NCBI GenBank assembly: GCA_001593855.1
Contig: LUCC01000061.1
Coordinates: forward strand, 1-8,840
Source of the DNA: Candidatus Hecatellales archaeon B24
Lineage (GTDB): Archaea > Thermoproteota > Bathyarchaeia > Hecatellales > Hecatellaceae
Direction: 5' to 3'
DNA length: 8,840 nt
Below are positions 5,507 through 8,840 of this stretch, one piece after another (the stretch's first letter is position 1; the number at the start of each line of letters is the position of its first letter). Under the pieces are notes generated by a model. That model did no database searches. It was given only the letters and a program-made list of their open reading frames with translations, and was not told the origin of the DNA. The position numbers and the translations under genes are program-made.

Positions 5507-6949
5507 TTGCCGTACATCTTCAGTCCTCTCCTCTGGCTTATGCTTCTCCCACTAATCGCCGGAGCCCTATCTCCAGCCGTAGGGAAAGTTTCAGGTAAAG
5601 CCCGGAACTGGCTTTCAGCAGCCCTAGAGTTTCTAGCCTTCCTCGTAGCCCTCCACCTTTTCCTCTTGGTTTCAGGAGGCTCTCCGCCTGCCTTCAGCCT
5701 TCCCGGCTTAAGCTTAGACGGGCTCGGCGTCTTCATGGCTTTAACCGTAACCCTCCTAGGCTTCACAGCAACCCTATACTCCGTGAAGTATATGGACGGT
5801 GAAATGAACCTTGACCGGTATTACCTGTGCCTCCACCTTTTCGTGGCAGGCATGCTGGCCATGGTGTTAGCTGACAGCCTTGTCTCCATGTACGTGGCCT
5901 TGGAAGTCATGACGCTGGCTTCCTGCGTTCTGGTAGCCCATAGAACGGGGAAGGAGGCTGCAGAGGCAGGCTACAAATATGTAATCCTGTGCACGCTGGG
6001 CGCGGTTTTCATGCTTTTAAGCATTCTTTTAACCTACCAGGTTTTCGGAACCCTTCAGCTGGCTGAGCTTAAAGGCAGAGTCCCCTACGATTCAGCTGTG
6101 GTTCTCCCCTACATCGGGCTTTTCGCCGTTTTAGGTTTAGGTTTGAAGGCTGGAATGGTGCCCCTGCACGCCTGGCTTCCAGACGCCCATGCTGAGGCTC
6201 CCTCCTCCGTGAGCAGCCTCCTCTCCGGAGCCATGATCCACACGGCAGCCTTCGCCCTTATGAGGCTTCTGTCCGCGGTTTCAGTTTTAACCCCGGGCGG
6301 AGAGGTTGGAAGCCTGCTGGTTTCCTTCGGCCTCATAAGCATGGTGGTTGGAACGATGTTGGCCCTGGCTCAAACCGACATGAAGCGGATGATGGCCTAC
6401 TCAAGCGTGGACCATATAGGCTTCATCCTGCTGGGTGCAGGCTTAGCCACCCCGCTGGGGCTGCTTGGAAGCCTCTACCACGTTTTAAGCCACAGCCTGG
6501 GTAAGGGCCTCCTCTTCCTCTGCGCTGGAGCCGTCATCAAGGCTTCGGGAACCAGAAGCTTCAGGGAGCTGGGAGGGCTTTCCCGCAGTATGCCTGTTAC
6601 AGCTGTTTTAACGTTGATAGCGGTGCTTTCCCTGGCAGGAGTTCCACCCTTCACGGGTTTTGTCAGCAAGTTTTTCGTTTGCATGGCTGCCTTTGAAGCT
6701 GGCTATCCTGCTTTGGTGGTCGTAATGCTGGTGGTAAGCGTTACAACCCTAGCCTACCTGCTAAGGTTTTTCCATGCTGTCTTCATGGGTGAGCCTTCAG
6801 GGCGAAGCTTGGAAGCGAGGGAGGCCTCCTCAGCCATGCTGGCACCCATGCTTCTCCTAGCCTTCCTATGCGTCCTCTTCGGCGTGTATCCAACTCCGGT
6901 GGTTGAAATGCTTAGCGGAGCCGTCGGTCTACTGCTTGGAGGTGCCTGA
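5507..6949 (+). CDS. HyfF-like (NuoM/NuoN-type) proton or Na+ antiporter subunit
   Basis: Polytopic membrane protein of 480 residues in the proton-antiporter family (Proton_antipo_M) of complex I and group 4 hydrogenases; it couples redox chemistry to H+ or Na+ transport. About 14 membrane helices are expected. Key family positions: E133 in the YVALEVMTLASC helix, K214 in GLGLKAGMVPLHAWLPDAHAEAP, and K388 in PPFTGFVSKF. The TM8 lysine found in NuoM and in the HyfB-like protein of this operon is H245 here (GAMIHTAAFALMR). The MKRMMAYSSVDHIGFILLG and KGLLFLCAGAVI blocks are standard for the family. The start is a TTG with an SD; the stop lies between the SD and GTG start of the next gene. The HyfF label rests on the neighbouring hyfE-like gene and family type rather than a resolved phylogeny. 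Confidence 0.88.
   Translation: MPYIFSPLLWLMLLPLIAGALSPAVGKVSGKARNWLSAALEFLAFLVALHLFLLVSGGSPPAFSLPGLSLDGLGVFMALTVTLLGFTATLYSVKYMDGEMNLDRYYLCLHLFVAGMLAMVLADSLVSMYVALEVMTLASCVLVAHRTGKEAAEAGYKYVILCTLGAVFMLLSILLTYQVFGTLQLAELKGRVPYDSAVVLPYIGLFAVLGLGLKAGMVPLHAWLPDAHAEAPSSVSSLLSGAMIHTAAFALMRLLSAVSVLTPGGEVGSLLVSFGLISMVVGTMLALAQTDMKRMMAYSSVDHIGFILLGAGLATPLGLLGSLYHVLSHSLGKGLLFLCAGAVIKASGTRSFRELGGLSRSMPVTAVLTLIAVLSLAGVPPFTGFVSKFFVCMAAFEAGYPALVVVMLVVSVTTLAYLLRFFHAVFMGEPSGRSLEAREASSAMLAPMLLLAFLCVLFGVYPTPVVEMLSGAVGLLLGGA
6938..6944 (+). promoter_or_regulatory. Shine-Dalgarno site setting the GTG start at 6951
   Basis: GGAGGTG lies 6 nt upstream of GTG 6951 and at the very end of the preceding gene. It fixes the start of the small subunit and makes the in-frame ATG 6903, which would give a 48-base overlap, unlikely. 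Confidence 0.7.
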
Positions 6950-6950
6950 A

Positions 6951-7364
6951 GTGAGCCTCTTCCGCCTGAGCAGGAAGAAGTCTCCATGGGTTTTCCATGT
7001 GGGGACGGGAAGCTGTAACAACTGTGACATTGAAATCATAGCTGCGCTTACGCCAAGGTTTGACGTTGAAAGGTTCGGCATAGTCTTGCAGGGTTCGCCG
7101 AGGCATGCAGACATCCTGCTGGTCACAGGCATCCTCAACAGGCAGACCCTTGAAAGGGCTAAAAGAGTTTACGCTCAGACTCCAGACCCCAAACTCGTGG
7201 TGGCGGTGGGAACATGTGCCTGCACCGGAGGAATCTTCAGGGAGAGCTACAACTTCGCCGGTCCCTTAGACAGGGTGATACCCGTCGACGTGTACATTGC
7301 CGGCTGCCCGCCTAGGCCTCAAGCCATCATAGACGGGATAGTTAAGGCCCTAGAAAAACTGTAG
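6951..7364 (+). CDS. Group 4 [NiFe]-hydrogenase small subunit (HycG/HyfI/EchC, NuoB-like)
   Basis: Peripheral Fe-S subunit of 137 residues that holds the cluster nearest the catalytic site of membrane-bound hydrogenases and complex I. Ligands seen: C22 and C25 in GSCNNCDIEI, C89 in GTCACTGGIF, and C119 in GCPPRP. The first pair is C-x2-C as in group 4 hydrogenases, not the adjacent CC of NuoB from true complex I, so the catalytic partner is expected to be hydrogenase-like. This is the only catalytic-module subunit in the window; its large-subunit partner is not seen and should lie downstream. It sits between two antiporter-subunit genes. GTG 6951 is favoured over ATG 6903 by the SD and by the family's short N terminus. 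Confidence 0.9.
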   Translation: MSLFRLSRKKSPWVFHVGTGSCNNCDIEIIAALTPRFDVERFGIVLQGSPRHADILLVTGILNRQTLERAKRVYAQTPDPKLVVAVGTCACTGGIFRESYNFAGPLDRVIPVDVYIAGCPPRPQAIIDGIVKALEKL

Positions 7365-7368
7365 GAGG
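7363..7368 (+). promoter_or_regulatory. Shine-Dalgarno site of the hyfB-like gene
   Basis: AGGAGG overlaps the upstream TAG stop (7362-7364). The spacing is 3 nt to ATG 7372 and 9 nt to an in-frame GTG at 7378, so the exact start may be either. Confidence 0.55.
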
Positions 7369-7371
7369 CGT

Positions 7372-8840
7372 ATGAGTGTGGAAGCCTTAACGTTGGAGTT
7401 CGCGCTGCTGCTTTCCATAGCTGTCCCCTTCATCTGGGCTGCGGTGGTGTCAGGCCTTGGAAGGGCACCTGCCAGGGTTCAAGGGGGATTCGCTGCCTCC
7501 GGAATGATTCTTTCAACAGCCCTCCTAGTCTTCGCTGCATCTAAGGTTATGACTGAGCCAGCAGGTTTGCCGCTGGCTTTTACGTGGCCTTGGATTCCAT
7601 CTTTAGGCATGGCTTTCAGCTTGTATGTGGATGCTTTAAGCCTGCTGTTGGCTTTGATTGCTTCAGGCTTCGGCTTTCTGGCTCTCTTATTCTCGGTGGA
7701 CGAGATGAGGCGTGAGGGAGGGCTTCCCCGCTACTACATGTGGATGCTTTTCTTCGGGGGGTCTATGGTGGGGCTTTTCCTGGCGGGAGACCTCTTCACC
7801 ATGTTCATCTTCTGGGAGCTGACAAGCCTGGCCTCCTACGGGCTGATAGGCTTCCACAAGGAGCGTCTGGAGGATGTGGGAGCTGCCCTCAAAGCCTTCG
7901 TGCTAACTCATCTGGGAGGGGTCTTTCTGCTCCTCGGAATTTTCGCTGTTTACCTGGCTTCTTCACCTCACACCCTGTCCTTTGAAGCCTTGGCAGGGCA
8001 GGGTTTCACGGGGGGAGGAATGCTTCTGGCTTCTCTTGCCATAGCCTCCTTTATCATTGCTGCCGTAGCCAAGTCTGTCCAGTTCCCCATGCATAACTGG
8101 CTTCCCAGCGCCACCGTGGCTCCCTCAGCCGTTACAGCCTACCTTCACGCTGCAGCCATGGTTAAGGCAGGAGTATACCTCCTAGCTCGAATGTACACCG
8201 TTTTCCCAGGATTCTTCAATGTTCCCTCTTGGAACTTGGTGGTGTTGTCCATTGGCTGTGTAACCATGCTGGTAGGAGTTATGAACGCCCTAGTCCAGTC
8301 TGACTTCAAACGGCTTCTAGCCTACCACACCATAAGCCAGATAGGCTACATGGTTCTGGGCGTAGGCTTGGGGACAACGCTTGGGCTGGCAGCCGGACTC
8401 TTCCACCTGCTGAACCACGCCCTCTTCAAGGGATGCCTCTTCCTCTGCGCTGGAGCTTTAATTTATGCGACGGGTTCAAGAAGCCTTGACGACTATGGAG
8501 GCCTGGCTAAGCGGATGCCCATAACAGCCTTCGCCTGCCTGGTGGCTTCAGCCTCCATCTCAGGGGTTCCACCTTTCAACGGCTTCGTCAGCAAGTGGAT
8601 GATTTATGGTGCAGCCATAGAGGCTGGATACGCTTGGGCTGCGGTTATAGCAATGTTCACCAGCGCCTTAACCCTGGCAAGCTTCGCTAAGGTGGTTCAC
8701 TCAGCCTTCCTAGGCTCCACACCTGAAAGGCTTAGAGAGGTCAAAGAGATTCCGGCAACCATGAAGATTCCGCTGATAGTTTTGGCGTTAGCCTGCATCC
8801 TTTTCGGAGTGTTTCCCGCTGTACCTTTAAGCTTGGTGGG
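7372..8840 (+). CDS. HyfB/NuoL/MbhH-like proton or Na+ antiporter subunit (3' end outside window)
   Basis: Polytopic antiporter subunit, open to the window edge with about 489 residues present; the family is usually 500-670. The family positions are intact: E149 in TMFIFWELTSLASYGLIGF, K234 in AAVAKSVQFPMHNWLPSATVAPS, H257 within AYLHAAAMVKAGVYLLARM with K265 in the same helix, and K408 in PPFNGFVSKW. The HAAxMVKAGVYLLAR block places it with the NuoL/HyfB/MrpD/MbhH type rather than with the HyfF-like gene upstream. It would form a second ion channel in the membrane arm. The gene follows the small subunit by 7 bases in the same operon. The C-terminal end, and hence any long lateral helix, cannot be seen. 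The start is ATG 7372 or possibly GTG 7378. Confidence 0.9.
   Translation, partial: MSVEALTLEFALLLSIAVPFIWAAVVSGLGRAPARVQGGFAASGMILSTALLVFAASKVMTEPAGLPLAFTWPWIPSLGMAFSLYVDALSLLLALIASGFGFLALLFSVDEMRREGGLPRYYMWMLFFGGSMVGLFLAGDLFTMFIFWELTSLASYGLIGFHKERLEDVGAALKAFVLTHLGGVFLLLGIFAVYLASSPHTLSFEALAGQGFTGGGMLLASLAIASFIIAAVAKSVQFPMHNWLPSATVAPSAVTAYLHAAAMVKAGVYLLARMYTVFPGFFNVPSWNLVVLSIGCVTMLVGVMNALVQSDFKRLLAYHTISQIGYMVLGVGLGTTLGLAAGLFHLLNHALFKGCLFLCAGALIYATGSRSLDDYGGLAKRMPITAFACLVASASISGVPPFNGFVSKWMIYGAAIEAGYAWAAVIAMFTSALTLASFAKVVHSAFLGSTPERLREVKEIPATMKIPLIVLALACILFGVFPAVPLSLV

Noticed and set aside
6903..6950. Longer start of the hydrogenase small subunit at ATG 6903
   Set aside because: It would overlap the antiporter gene by 47 bases and add a non-family N terminus; GGAGGTG just before GTG 6951 decides.
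7740..7985. ORF of 81 residues in another frame within the hyfB-like gene
   Set aside because: Low-complexity shadow frame; the frame from 7372 is fully open to the window end and has clear antiporter motifs.
1..8840. CRISPR arrays, insertion sequences, tRNA or rRNA genes, toxin-antitoxin or defence genes
   Set aside because: No spaced direct repeats, transposase, terminal inverted repeats or RNA-gene motifs were seen; the window is almost fully explained by metabolic genes.

Overview
The window looks like part of an archaeal chromosome from a strict anaerobe. The evidence is a formylmethanofuran dehydrogenase subunit B gene at the left edge, an archaeal BRE/TATA-type promoter, a first operon gene with no visible Shine-Dalgarno (SD) site while downstream genes have strong GAGGTG/GGAGG sites, and frequent TTG and GTG starts. 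All genes are on the + strand and tightly packed. The lineage cannot be fixed from the sequence; a thermophilic or TACK-type archaeon with the archaeal Wood-Ljungdahl or methanogenesis C1 branch is plausible.

Layout: (1) 2-619, the C-terminal half of fwdB/fmdB, cut by the window edge. (2) 620-779, a 160-base AT-rich spacer with a promoter and two further TATA-like elements. (3) 780-8840, one apparent operon of eight genes (nine open frames): hydB-like Fe-S protein, hydG-like FAD/NAD(P) oxidoreductase, a molybdopterin-oxidoreductase (FdhA/NuoG-like) gene in two frames, a HycB-like ferredoxin with four [4Fe-4S] clusters, HyfE-like membrane protein, HyfF-like antiporter subunit, HycG/EchC-like hydrogenase small subunit, and a HyfB/NuoL-like antiporter subunit that runs off the right edge.

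Read together, the operon encodes an ion-translocating, group 4 [NiFe]-hydrogenase-like membrane complex joined to a sulfhydrogenase-type NAD(P)H diaphorase module (HydB-HydG) and an FdhA-like Fe-S subunit. The hydrogenase large subunit (HycE/NuoCD type), the HyfC/NuoH-like subunit and any maturation genes are not in the window and would be expected after 8840.

The most notable point is that the FdhA-like subunit keeps the N-terminal [4Fe-4S] cysteines and the overall fold signature, but appears to lack the catalytic Cys/Sec-His segment and the active-site Arg and Gln of formate dehydrogenases. It therefore looks like an independent parallel to NuoG of complex I: a molybdoenzyme-derived wire in a redox-driven ion pump. 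The same gene carries an apparent one-base frameshift near 3573-3580, which may be a sequencing error, a real lesion or recoding.
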